Positions 56,935 to 64,000 of a stretch of DNA of 64,000 nucleotides are shown in pieces. Each line of letters begins with the position of its first letter. Positions within the stretch are counted from its first letter, which is position 1. The notes under the pieces were generated by a model. That model was given only the letters and a program-made list of their open reading frames with translations, had not been told where the DNA came from and did no database searches. Origin of the DNA: Tepidiforma thermophila. GTDB taxonomy: Bacteria; Chloroflexota; Dehalococcoidia; Tepidiformales; Tepidiformaceae. The stretch is from assembly GCF_002563855.1 (NCBI RefSeq), contig NZ_PDJQ01000001.1, forward strand, positions 1,488,001 through 1,552,000, read 5' to 3'. Made by a program: the position numbers and the translations under genes.

Positions 56935-56959
56935 GGCCCCGGCCAACATGGCCGGGGCC
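56935..56959 (+). terminator. Hairpin terminator between the 56561 gene and rplA
   Basis: Perfect 10-bp stem GGCCCCGGCC/GGCCGGGGCC with loop AACAT, then TCGTCTTT. The short T-run fits the plus-strand gene; the stem could also serve the convergent rplA transcript. Confidence 0.65.
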
Positions 56960-56999
56960 TCGTCTTTGAAGGCGCTCCCGCCCGGGGTTCCCCTCCGGT

Positions 57000-57713
57000 C
57001 TACGTCAGCTTCAGCGACAACGTCTGCGCAAGGTCGAGGTGAATTCCCGGCCCCATCGTCGTCGTCAGCGTCGCACTCCGGATGTACTGCCCCTTCGCCT
57101 CCTTCGGCTTGGCAGCATTCACCGCCTCGATCACGGCAGCCATATTCTCCTTCAGCTTCTCGTCCTCAAAGCTCACCTTGCCGAGCGGCACGTGGATGTT
57201 CGCGAGGCGGTCAAGCCGGAATTCGACACGGCCCTGCTTCGCTTCCTGGACCGACTTGGCGATGTCCTCCGCGCCGACAACCGTCCCCGAGCGCGGGTTC
57301 GGCATCAGGCCGCGCGGGCCGAGGATGCGGCCGAGCCGCCCCACCTTGCCCATCATCTCGCGGGTCGCAATCGCGACGTCGAAGTCGAGGAATCCGCCCT
57401 CGATCTGCTTGATGAGGTCATCGCTCCCGACATAATCCGCACCCGCCTCGCGCGCTGCCGCCGCGGCTTCCCCTTCGGCAAACACCAGCACGCGCATCAC
57501 CTTGCCGAGCCCATGCGGCAGCACCGTCGAGCCGCGGATCTGCTGCTCAGCATGGCGCGGGTCCAGGCCCGTCTTGATGTGGAGCTCCACCGTCTCGTCG
57601 AAGCGTGCCGGGTGGATCTCCTTCGCCAGGGCAATCGCTTCGTCAACACCGTAAAACCGCGACTTGTCGACCTTGGCGGCGGCTTCGCGGTACCGCTTCC
57701 CGTGCTTCGGCAT
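57000..57713 (-). CDS. rplA: 50S ribosomal protein L1
   Basis: L1 stalk protein of 237 residues; it binds 23S rRNA and, in many bacteria, its own mRNA to repress rplK-rplA. Signatures [11 protein letters not shown] at the start, the [11 protein letters not shown]-like [11 protein letters not shown], and [11 protein letters not shown] are visible. ATG 57713 overlaps the rplK stop by one base. rplJ and rplL, which normally follow, are absent here. Confidence 0.97.
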   Translation of the reverse strand: MPKHGKRYREAAAKVDKSRFYGVDEAIALAKEIHPARFDETVELHIKTGLDPRHAEQQIRGSTVLPHGLGKVMRVLVFAEGEAAAAAREAGADYVGSDDLIKQIEGGFLDFDVAIATREMMGKVGRLGRILGPRGLMPNPRSGTVVGAEDIAKSVQEAKQGRVEFRLDRLANIHVPLGKVSFEDEKLKENMAAVIEAVNAAKPKEAKGQYIRSATLTTTMGPGIHLDLAQTLSLKLT

Positions 57714-58138
57714 TAGTCGACCACCTCGATGCCCATGCTCCGCGCCGTCCCTTCGATGATGCGCATCGCCTCTTCGATGGAGTTCGCATTCAGGTCCGGC
57801 AGCTTGGTCTCCGCAATCTTGCGGATGTCCTCCACGGTCACCCGGCCCACTTTGTTGAGCCGCGGATTGCCGCTCCCTTTCTCAATGCCCGCGGCCCGCC
57901 GGAGCAAATCGGCCGCCGGCGGCGTCTTCAGCACGAAGGTGAACGAGCGGTCCTCGTAGACCGTCAGCTGGGCCGGGATGATCAGCCCGATCTTGTCCTG
58001 CGTCCGAGCGTTGTACTCTTTGCAGAACTCCATGATGTTCACGCCGTGCTGGCCCAGCGCAGGGCCGACCGGCGGCGCCGGGTTCGCCTTCCCGGCGGGC
58101 AGCTGCAGTGTCAACACTGCCCGGACTTTCTTCGCCAA
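57713..58138 (-). CDS. rplK: 50S ribosomal protein L11
   Basis: L11 of the GTPase centre, 141 residues, the standard length. Start is TTG 58138, with AAGGAG 6 nt upstream, giving [18 protein letters not shown]; the N-terminal [23 protein letters not shown] motif and C-terminal rRNA-binding SMGIEVVD end are typical. A frame open to 58207 is not needed. Its promoter is at 58214-58242. Confidence 0.97.
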   Translation of the reverse strand: MAKKVRAVLTLQLPAGKANPAPPVGPALGQHGVNIMEFCKEYNARTQDKIGLIIPAQLTVYEDRSFTFVLKTPPAADLLRRAAGIEKGSGNPRLNKVGRVTVEDIRKIAETKLPDLNANSIEEAMRIIEGTARSMGIEVVD

Positions 58139-58213
58139 CGGAGTCTCCTTGTGTTCAAGCGGCGCAGGTCGCGCCTCCACGAGTCCCGCCCCTGCAGAGC
58201 GGGCCAACTACCA

Positions 58214-58242
58214 AGTATCGCGCCGTCCCGCCTCTCGAACAA
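58214..58242 (-). promoter_or_regulatory. rplK-rplA promoter
   Basis: On the minus strand, -35 TTGTTC (58237-58242), a 17-bp spacer and -10 GATACT (58214-58219). The predicted start near 58207 leaves a ~70-nt leader containing a GGCGC/GCGCC stem, which could hold an L1 control site. Confidence 0.6.
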
Positions 58243-58277
58243 TCACCCGTCCCGTGCCCCGACCGTCCTTCGCGCGC

Positions 58278-58314
58278 GGCAAACCGTTTGCCGTCGGTAA
58301 ACCTCGATTTACCG
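58278..58314. promoter_or_regulatory. Tandem palindromes in the rplK/ABC divergent region
   Basis: GGCAAAC-C-GTTTGCC (58278-58292) and CGGTAAA-N6-TTTACCG (58295-58314), both perfect. The left halves share GGYAAACC, repeated 18 bp apart. They lie between the rplK promoter and the -10 of the binding-protein gene, placed for a repressor or activator of either. Confidence 0.5.
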
Positions 58315-58325
58315 GAAAGACAGCT

Positions 58326-58365
58326 TCCCCGAATCGCCCTCGTGCGTATACTCCCCGAATCGCCC
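58326..58365 (+). promoter_or_regulatory. ABC-importer promoter flanked by a 14-bp direct repeat
   Basis: TCCCCGAATCGCCC occurs at 58326-58339 and again at 58352-58365, 26 bp apart start to start, flanking a TATACT -10 (58347-58352). The second copy begins on the last base of the -10. Predicted leader about 79 nt. Confidence 0.5.
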
Positions 58366-58437
58366 ATCCGTGTTCGATAGGCCCGATGAGCGCTATCGAC
58401 GCGGGGCGACACCAGCAAGGGGGGATTCTTCATCTCA

Positions 58438-60249
58438 ATGTCCGACAACTACTGGACCAGAAAGCTGGCCCGCCAGGGCATCAGCCGGCGCCGTGTCCTC
58501 GGCGGCGCCGCAACCGCAGGCATCGGAGCGGCAGCCCTCGGCCTCGTCGGCTGCGGCGACGATGACGACGATACCGGCAGCGGCTCCTCGACCGCGCCCG
58601 CCGGTACCGGGTCGCCCGCCGCAAGCCCGACCTCGGCGGCGCAGACCCCGCAGAAGGGCGGCGTCGCCCGCTTCGTCTCCGCCAACAACACGTGGGACAC
58701 CTTCGACGTCGATCGCAGCCGCTTCTCGCCGGTCGCCTGGCTCATGGGCATGACCAACCTTGGGGTCACCCAGTGGAAGAGCTTCACCAAAGCCGAGCTC
58801 GAAGGCGGCCTCGCTGAGAAGTGGGAGCAGCCCGACCCCAACACCATCGTCTTCACCATCCGCTCCAACGTCTTCTGGCACGATAAGCCGCCCGTGAACG
58901 GCCGCCAGGCGAACGCCGAAGACGTCGCCTTCTTCATCAACCGCAACAAGAACGGCAAGCTCCTCGACGGCACCGACGACCCCAACTTCTACCGCAAGTC
59001 GGCCTTCCAAAATGTCGATAAGGTCGAAGTCGTCGACAGCAAGACCGTCCGCGTGACCTTCTCGAAGCCCGACCCCTTCTTCCTCACAACCCTCGCCGGC
59101 TCCTACGCCAAGGTCCAGGCCCCTGAAGCCGTCCGCGCCTTCGAAAAGGACTACGCCAACATGAAGGCCGACCTCGTCATCGGGACCGGCGCATTTGTGC
59201 TGAAGAAGTGGTCCGCCGAGGGCGACTCCGAATGGGTCCGCCATGAGAAGTTCCACACCCAGGTCAACTGGGATGGCGTCAAGTGGCTCCCGCTCTTCAC
59301 CGACCAGTCGGCCCAGCAGGCTGCCTTCGAGCAGAAGCAGCTCGATGCCTTCACCCCAACCCAGAACCAGGTCATCCACGACCTCCTCAAGCGGTACGAA
59401 GGCCAAATCCACGAGGTCAAAATCTTCAGCGGCAACCCCCAGGCCGGCACCTACTACGGCGGCGCCGCCCCGTGGAACAACCCGAACCTCATCGGCGCCA
59501 TCTTCCGCGCCTTCGACCGCCGCGCCATCATCCAATCGCTCCTCCAGGGCAAGGCCGTCCTCTCGGGGAACGTCCCGCCGACCCAGGCGGCCTTCGCCAT
59601 CACCGAGAAAGAGCTCATCACCTACCCCGGCTACCTTGAGGACCGCGCGAAGGAAGAGGCCGAGGCGAAGAAGATGTGGGAAGCCGGCGGCGGTCCCGCC
59701 CTTGGGGACATCATCGTCGACATCCCCGACATCTGGGAGGGCCTCTACTCCGGCGGCGCCGCCCTCATCACCAACCAGCTCAAGAAGGTGCTGGGCAACA
59801 ACTTCGTTGCCAAGATCGAGCCCTACGCAACCATCACCGGCAAGATCGTCAAGCAGGAGTACGGCAACGGGAAGAACAACATCTGGTTCGGCTGGATCAC
59901 CGAGGTGTCCGATCCCGAGCCCACGCTCCTGAACTACCTCCAGTACAACTCGAGCCAGCCGCAGTTCCAGCAGTTCGGCGTCAAGATCGACAAGGTCGAC
60001 CAGCTCACCGCCCAGGCCGTGGTCGAGTTCGACATCGCCAAGCGCCAGGAGCTCTCCAAAGAGGTCATGCGCGAGCTCATCAAGAACTACGGCGCCGGCA
60101 TCCCGTACACCCTGGTCGCCGTCAACTCGTCCCTCCGCTGGAACTACCTCAAGTACCCTGAGGCCGTGGCCTTCGTCCAGCAGCACCAGTACGGCACTCA
60201 GTGGTGGTTCGACCAGACCGACCCGACCTGGCAGGGCCGGCCGGCCTAG
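58438..60249 (+). CDS. Oligopeptide-type ABC transporter substrate-binding lipoprotein (SBP family 5)
   Basis: Extracellular binding protein of 603 residues for peptides or similar solutes. It has a twin-arginine signal (SRRRVLGG, residues 16-23) and a lipobox ending at Cys39 (GLVGC), so it is exported folded by Tat and lipidated. An Asp-rich spacer and Pro/Thr linker lead to the family-5 domain (GGVARFVSA..., WEQPDPNTIVFTIRSNVFWHDKPPVNG). The ribosome-binding run AGGGGGGA is 12 nt before the ATG. Two permease genes follow; no ATPase gene is in the window. Confidence 0.93.
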   Translation: MSDNYWTRKLARQGISRRRVLGGAATAGIGAAALGLVGCGDDDDDTGSGSSTAPAGTGSPAASPTSAAQTPQKGGVARFVSANNTWDTFDVDRSRFSPVAWLMGMTNLGVTQWKSFTKAELEGGLAEKWEQPDPNTIVFTIRSNVFWHDKPPVNGRQANAEDVAFFINRNKNGKLLDGTDDPNFYRKSAFQNVDKVEVVDSKTVRVTFSKPDPFFLTTLAGSYAKVQAPEAVRAFEKDYANMKADLVIGTGAFVLKKWSAEGDSEWVRHEKFHTQVNWDGVKWLPLFTDQSAQQAAFEQKQLDAFTPTQNQVIHDLLKRYEGQIHEVKIFSGNPQAGTYYGGAAPWNNPNLIGAIFRAFDRRAIIQSLLQGKAVLSGNVPPTQAAFAITEKELITYPGYLEDRAKEEAEAKKMWEAGGGPALGDIIVDIPDIWEGLYSGGAALITNQLKKVLGNNFVAKIEPYATITGKIVKQEYGNGKNNIWFGWITEVSDPEPTLLNYLQYNSSQPQFQQFGVKIDKVDQLTAQAVVEFDIAKRQELSKEVMRELIKNYGAGIPYTLVAVNSSLRWNYLKYPEAVAFVQQHQYGTQWWFDQTDPTWQGRPA

Positions 60250-60265
60250 CAACAACTCGCTCCGC

Positions 60266-60304
60266 TGCGGGCCGAGACGCGGTACAATCCGCGCTCGGCC
60301 CGCA
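60266..60304 (+). promoter_or_regulatory. Long hairpin with a -10 sequence in its loop
   Basis: Perfect 11-bp stem TGCGGGCCGAG/CTCGGCCCGCA, extended inside by CGCG/CGCG with one bulged A. The 8-nt loop contains TACAAT. There is no T-run. It lies 16 bp after the binding-protein stop and may shield that mRNA's 3' end, giving more binding protein than permease, and/or mark an internal promoter. Confidence 0.55.
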
Positions 60305-60338
60305 GTGCACGTTCACAGGGAGAAGGGGGACACCGAGA

Positions 60339-61310
60339 GTGAGGACGTACATTCTCCGCCGGGTAGTGGTGAATATCCCGGTCATCTGGCTCGTCGCCAC
60401 GCTCGTCTTTTTCGCCACAAGCGTTCTGCCCGGCGATTTCGTGGCCCAGCGCATCGCTGCCCAGGACCCGACCTCGACCGACCCGGCGCTCCGCCAGGCG
60501 CAGATCGACGCCGTCCGCAAAGACCTCGGCCTCGATAAGCCGGTTGTCCAGCGCTACTTCATCTACCTCGGGAACCTCCTCCGCGGCGACTTCGGCATCT
60601 CCTACCAGACGCGCGAGTCCGCCCTCCAGGGCATGAAAGAGGGATTGCCGTACTCCCTCCAGCTGGCGCTCATGTCGCTCGCAATCTCCATCCTCACCTC
60701 CATCCCTATCGGCATCATCTCGGCCATCCGCCAGGACTCCATCGTCGATTACGTCCTGCGCGTCTTTGCCATCCTCGTCCTCGCCATGCCCAACTTCTGG
60801 ATTGCAACCATGGCGCTCCTCTACGTCATACGGTGGAGCCTCTGGGAGGTGCCCATCAGCACCGCCCCCTTGCTCTGGGAAGACCCCGCTGCCAGTCTGC
60901 GCCTCTTCATCATCCCCGCCGTCGTCGGCGGGCTCGCCTCCGGCGCGGGCGTCATGCGCCTCCTCCGCTCCCAAATGCTCGAAGTGCTCCGCCAGGACTA
61001 CATCCGCACCGCCTGGGCCAAAGGCCTCCGCGAACGCGTCGTCATCATCCGCCACGCGCTCAAAAACGCCCTGGTTCCCGTCGTGACCGTGCTCGGTCTC
61101 TCTTTTGCGGGGCTCCTCTCCGGCAACGTCGTCTTTGAGAACCTGTTTGCCATCCCTGGGGTCGGCAGGCGCATTCTCGCAGCCATCGTCGCCCGCGACG
61201 TGCCCGTTGTGCAGGCCTTCGTCCTCGTCATCGCCACCTTCGTCGTCTTCGTCAACCTCGCGATCGACCTCCTCTACGGTGTCCTCGATCCGCGCATCCG
61301 GTACTCCTAG
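60339..61310 (+). CDS. ABC transporter permease (DppB/OppB type)
   Basis: Membrane permease of 323 residues with six helices. Typical N-terminus (RTYILRRVVVNIPVIWLVATLVFF), the long first periplasmic loop with LGLDKPVVQRY and RGDFGISYQT, and the cytoplasmic EAA-type loop (RTAWAKGLRERVVIIRHAL). GTG 60339 with a GGGGG ribosome-binding run is the start; the open frame upstream is not family-like. Confidence 0.93.
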   Translation: MRTYILRRVVVNIPVIWLVATLVFFATSVLPGDFVAQRIAAQDPTSTDPALRQAQIDAVRKDLGLDKPVVQRYFIYLGNLLRGDFGISYQTRESALQGMKEGLPYSLQLALMSLAISILTSIPIGIISAIRQDSIVDYVLRVFAILVLAMPNFWIATMALLYVIRWSLWEVPISTAPLLWEDPAASLRLFIIPAVVGGLASGAGVMRLLRSQMLEVLRQDYIRTAWAKGLRERVVIIRHALKNALVPVVTVLGLSFAGLLSGNVVFENLFAIPGVGRRILAAIVARDVPVVQAFVLVIATFVVFVNLAIDLLYGVLDPRIRYS

Positions 61311-61321
61311 GAGAAGCTGCC

Positions 61322-62362
61322 ATGGCCCAGGAACAGGCAATCCTCGATCGCCCCGGCACCCTCGGTATGCCGCGCAGCCTCAGCGACCGCCCGATGCTCG
61401 TTCGGGCGCTCGTCCATATCGGCCGCTTCTTCCGCTATAAGCCCCTCGGCGGCGTGGGGGTCTTCATCATTGCCCTCTGTGTCTTCGCCGCCCTCTTTGC
61501 CGACGTCGTCGACCGCTACGACCCGGAGGCGATCTTCAAAGCTCCCAACCCGGAGTACGATCCCGAGCTCGCCGAAAAGGCGCTCATTGACCCCACCGTC
61601 CGCCTGCAGTACCCGCCCGAAAAACTCGAAAAAAACGACATCCCCATCAAGTTCGGCGGCCCCACCGCCGACCACTGGCTCGGTACCGATGGACTTGGCC
61701 GCGACCTCTACTCGCGTATCGTCCATGGTTCGCGCACGGCCCTCTACGTCGGCCTCGGCGCTGCCCTCATCGCCACGATTAGCGGAACCATCGTCGGTCT
61801 CGCCAGTGCCTACTTCGGCGGCTTCGTCGATTTCTTCATCCAGCGCATCGTCGATACGCTCCAGGCCTTCCCGCCGCTCGTCCTGCTCCTGCTGTTTGGC
61901 CAGGTCGTCGCAAACCCCACACTCACCGTGAACACCATTGCGCTCGGCATCTTAGGCACCGCCAGTTCCGCCCGTGTTGTGCGAAGTGCCGTGCTTGCCG
62001 TGCGCGAAGAGGTCTACGTGCTTGCCGCCCGCACCATCGGCGCCAGCGACCTCCGCGTGATGATGCGGCACATCTTCCCCAACATCACGGCGCCGATCAT
62101 CGTCACGTTCACCAGCTCGATCGGCATCTACATCCTCGTCGAAGCCACGCTCGCCTTCCTCGGGCTGGGCGACCCAACGCGCATCTCCTGGGGCAAGATG
62201 GTCGAGGAAGGCCGTCGGAACGGTCCGTCCGACCCCTGGATGGCCTTCATCGTCGGCATGGCCCTGACAATGGTCGTTCTCGGCTTCAACCTGGCGGGAG
62301 ACGCACTTCGCGACGTCCTCGACCCGCGCCTCCGGGGCCGCGGAGGCCGCGCCGGCTTCTAA
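61322..62362 (+). CDS. ABC transporter permease (DppC/OppC type)
   Basis: Partner permease of 346 residues. After a cytoplasmic N-tail and the first helix comes an unusually long periplasmic insertion (about residues 65-115) before the HWLGTDGLGRDLYSRIVHGSR motif that normally follows directly. The EAA loop is RTIGASDLRVMMRHIFPN. GGAG precedes the ATG, 11 bp after the DppB-like stop. Confidence 0.92.
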   Translation: MAQEQAILDRPGTLGMPRSLSDRPMLVRALVHIGRFFRYKPLGGVGVFIIALCVFAALFADVVDRYDPEAIFKAPNPEYDPELAEKALIDPTVRLQYPPEKLEKNDIPIKFGGPTADHWLGTDGLGRDLYSRIVHGSRTALYVGLGAALIATISGTIVGLASAYFGGFVDFFIQRIVDTLQAFPPLVLLLLFGQVVANPTLTVNTIALGILGTASSARVVRSAVLAVREEVYVLAARTIGASDLRVMMRHIFPNITAPIIVTFTSSIGIYILVEATLAFLGLGDPTRISWGKMVEEGRRNGPSDPWMAFIVGMALTMVVLGFNLAGDALRDVLDPRLRGRGGRAGF

Positions 62363-62482
62363 CAGGCCGGTCGCGATCTCCCGGCGGTGGCGCCCGCGCA
62401 GTGGATGCCGCAACGCCCTCCCGGGGCCTCACCCGGCGCCCTTCCGGCGCAAACCCCCTCCTGGCGCAGAGTCGCACACATC

Positions 62483-62521
62483 AAAAAAGCAACCGCCCCG
62501 GCCGATTCCGGCCGGGGCGGT
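62483..62521 (-). terminator. Strong Rho-independent terminator after nusG
   Basis: On the minus strand, a 12-bp stem ACCGCCCCGGCC/GGCCGGGGCGGT (62492-62521) with loop GGAATC is followed by TGC and TTTTTT (62483-62488). It ends the tuf-rpmG-secE-nusG side before the opposing ABC genes. Confidence 0.85.
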
Positions 62522-62569
62522 CTGGCGTGCTACAGACGGCGGCCCACAAGGGGCACCGTGCGCTCTCGC

Positions 62570-63250
62570 TTAGACCCGTTCCACCTGGAGGAAGTCCAGC
62601 TCCACCGGGGTCTCCCTCCCGAACATGTTGACGATGACCTTCACGCGGCCCTTTTCCGTGTTGATCTCGTCCACAACGCCAACGAAATCCTCGAACGGGC
62701 CGTCAACGATGCGCACCGACTGTCCCGGCTGGAAGGCCACCCGGACGCGCGGCTGCTCCATGCGCATCGCGCGGAGGATATGGTTCACCTCCTCCTGCGA
62801 CAGCGGCACCGGCCGCGTGCCCGAGCTGACGAACCCCGTCACGCCGGTCGTATTGCGAATGAGGTGCCACGCTGCATCCGAAGCGGGGTCGCCCTCTTTT
62901 AGCTCAATGGTCTGCACCAGCACATAGCCGGGGTAGAGCTTCCGCTTCACGGTCCGCCGCTGGCCGTCGCGGATTTCAATTTCATCCTCCGTAGGGACAA
63001 CCACATGGAAGATCTTGTCGCCGGCGTCCATGCGCTCCACCGTCGCTTTGATGGCGTTGCGCACCTTGTTCTCGTGCCCGCTGTACGTGTGCACGAAGTA
63101 CCACTTCCGCCCGGGCGCGTTGATCTCCTCGTCGGTGAGCTGCTCCTGCTCGAGTTCGTCCTCAGTCTTGCGGCGCCGCGCCGGCCGCTTCGCGGGCTGG
63201 CTGGGACTGATGCCGGAGAGCGCAGTAATCGGCTTCTGTTCGTCGGTCAT
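62570..63250 (-). CDS. nusG: Transcription termination/antitermination protein NusG
   Basis: RNA-polymerase-binding elongation factor of 226 residues. A ~45-residue charged N-terminal extension (RRRKTEDELEQEQLTDEE) precedes the NGN domain (WYFVHTYSGHENKVRNAI, KRKLYPGYVLV) and the C-terminal KOW domain (GQSVRIVDGPFEDFVGVVDEIN). It starts 2 bp after secE. Confidence 0.96.
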   Translation of the reverse strand: MTDEQKPITALSGISPSQPAKRPARRRKTEDELEQEQLTDEEINAPGRKWYFVHTYSGHENKVRNAIKATVERMDAGDKIFHVVVPTEDEIEIRDGQRRTVKRKLYPGYVLVQTIELKEGDPASDAAWHLIRNTTGVTGFVSSGTRPVPLSQEEVNHILRAMRMEQPRVRVAFQPGQSVRIVDGPFEDFVGVVDEINTEKGRVKVIVNMFGRETPVELDFLQVERV

Positions 63251-63252
63251 CG

Positions 63253-63600
63253 TTAGAAGAACAGCCTCTCGATGATCCAGCCGAAGAGCAGGTCCACCGC
63301 TCCCAGGAACAGCCCCATCACCACCGCAACGATGGCGACCACAATCGTCAGGTAGCGCGTCTCCTGGAACGACGGCCAGGTCACCTTCCGCAGCTCGGCA
63401 ATAATATCGGCGACGAAGCGCGGCTGGAGCCGCTTCAAAAACCCAAACGGGCTGCGCTTCGGCGTCTCAGGCCGCGCGATAGGCCCTGGCGCCGCCGGGG
63501 GCCGCGGAAGCGACGGCCGGGTAGCCGGGCGCGGGCTTTCGGCTGGCTGGGAATCGCCCGGCGCTGCGGTCGCCGCGCGCCGGCGTTGTGCTCGTGCCAT
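63253..63600 (-). CDS. secE: Preprotein translocase subunit SecE
   Basis: Single-pass translocase subunit. Residues 1-50 are a Pro/Ala/Arg-rich extension, then the conserved amphipathic helix ELRKVTWPSFQE and one membrane helix (about 83-105). At 115 residues it is longer than the 60-residue Gram-positive form because of the N-tail. Confidence 0.93.
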   Translation of the reverse strand: MARAQRRRAATAAPGDSQPAESPRPATRPSLPRPPAAPGPIARPETPKRSPFGFLKRLQPRFVADIIAELRKVTWPSFQETRYLTIVVAIVAVVMGLFLGAVDLLFGWIIERLFF

Positions 63601-63605
63601 GGACG

Positions 63606-63773
63606 TTACCGCGTCTCCCTGAAGAGGACGTGCTTCCGCAGCCCTGGGTGGTACTTCTTGAGCTCAAGCCGGCCCGAATCGTTCCGGCGGTTCTTCTGGG
63701 TCGTGTACCGGTACACCGGCCCCTCCGTGCTCTGGAGGTGGATGATAATCCGGTCCCCCTTGTTCTTCGCCAT
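63606..63773 (-). CDS. rpmG: 50S ribosomal protein L33
   Basis: Translates to 55 residues ([15 protein letters not shown]..., [31 protein letters not shown]). The CxxC zinc pairs of zinc-binding L33 are absent, so this is a zinc-free form. AGGAGGGAG precedes the ATG. It lies between tuf and secE, 5 bp from secE. Confidence 0.95.
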   Translation of the reverse strand: MAKNKGDRIIIHLQSTEGPVYRYTTQKNRRNDSGRLELKKYHPGLRKHVLFRETR

Positions 63774-63805
63774 ATGGCTTCTCCCTCCTGCCCAAAGGCC
63801 CGCCC

Positions 63806-64000
<195 letters not shown>

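Overview
The window is GC-rich, bacterial and gene-dense. Several traits point to a thermophile-like member of the Chloroflexota, perhaps a Dehalococcoidia/Tepidiforma-type lineage: extreme G/C preference at codon position 3, Thr-Pro repeat linkers in a secreted protein, actinobacterial-type MutY, a short AhcY, a GAAC-N4-GTTC LexA box, and many starts lacking a Shine-Dalgarno. The phylum call is inference, with no rRNA present to test it. I see no rRNA, CRISPR array, insertion sequence or prophage. Two tRNAs are present, Lys(TTT) and Arg(CCT).

Layout. 1-4.9 kb: end of an unknown gene, acyl-CoA dehydrogenase and SDR (minus strand), then a biotin-dependent carboxyltransferase and its biotin carrier. 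4.9-8.0 kb: two tRNAs bracketing a SNF2-type ATPase and an ADP-ribosylglycohydrolase. 8-15.7 kb: enoyl-CoA hydratase-like protein, membrane protein, tyrS, ribF, thioesterase, and SOS-type dnaE2 with a LexA box at its promoter. 15.7-26.6 kb: a LamG/Thr-Pro/B-domain surface protein and a large ABC system made of two ATPases (one with an AbrB-like tail) and two divergent ~1,120-residue FtsX-type permeases. 26.6-31.7 kb: cyclophilin, DinB-like protein and an amidohydrolase/unknown barrel/enoyl-CoA hydratase/mutY operon. 31.7-37.3 kb: a tight operon apt-mtnA-mtnP-pfkB-GNAT-ahcY that clears both by-products of S-adenosylmethionine use, methylthioadenosine and S-adenosylhomocysteine. 37.3-42.5 kb: ferric-reductase-like membrane cluster, M3 peptidase, 2-hydroxyacyl-CoA lyase-type enzyme. 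42.5-46.7 kb: tlyA-nadK-recN and RNase HI. 46.8-56.9 kb: SDRs, M1 peptidase, geranylgeranyl-reductase-family flavoprotein, nth, MFS exporter, ABC-2 exporter, universal stress protein and a His-rich membrane protein. 57-64 kb: the tuf-rpmG-secE-nusG and rplK-rplA ribosomal/transcription block, split by an oppositely oriented oligopeptide-type ABC importer.

Most notable pattern: at ten or so gene starts with no convincing Shine-Dalgarno, a TANNNT hexamer ends 6-8 (usually exactly 7) bases before the start codon. This is the geometry expected of leaderless mRNAs. It fixes several start codons here (ribF, dnaE2, RNase HI, the MFS gene and others). Other observations are candidate operator palindromes near the stress-protein gene and in the rplK/ABC divergent region, a hairpin carrying a -10 sequence in its loop between the importer binding protein and its permease, and an enoyl-CoA hydratase homologue missing both catalytic glutamates.
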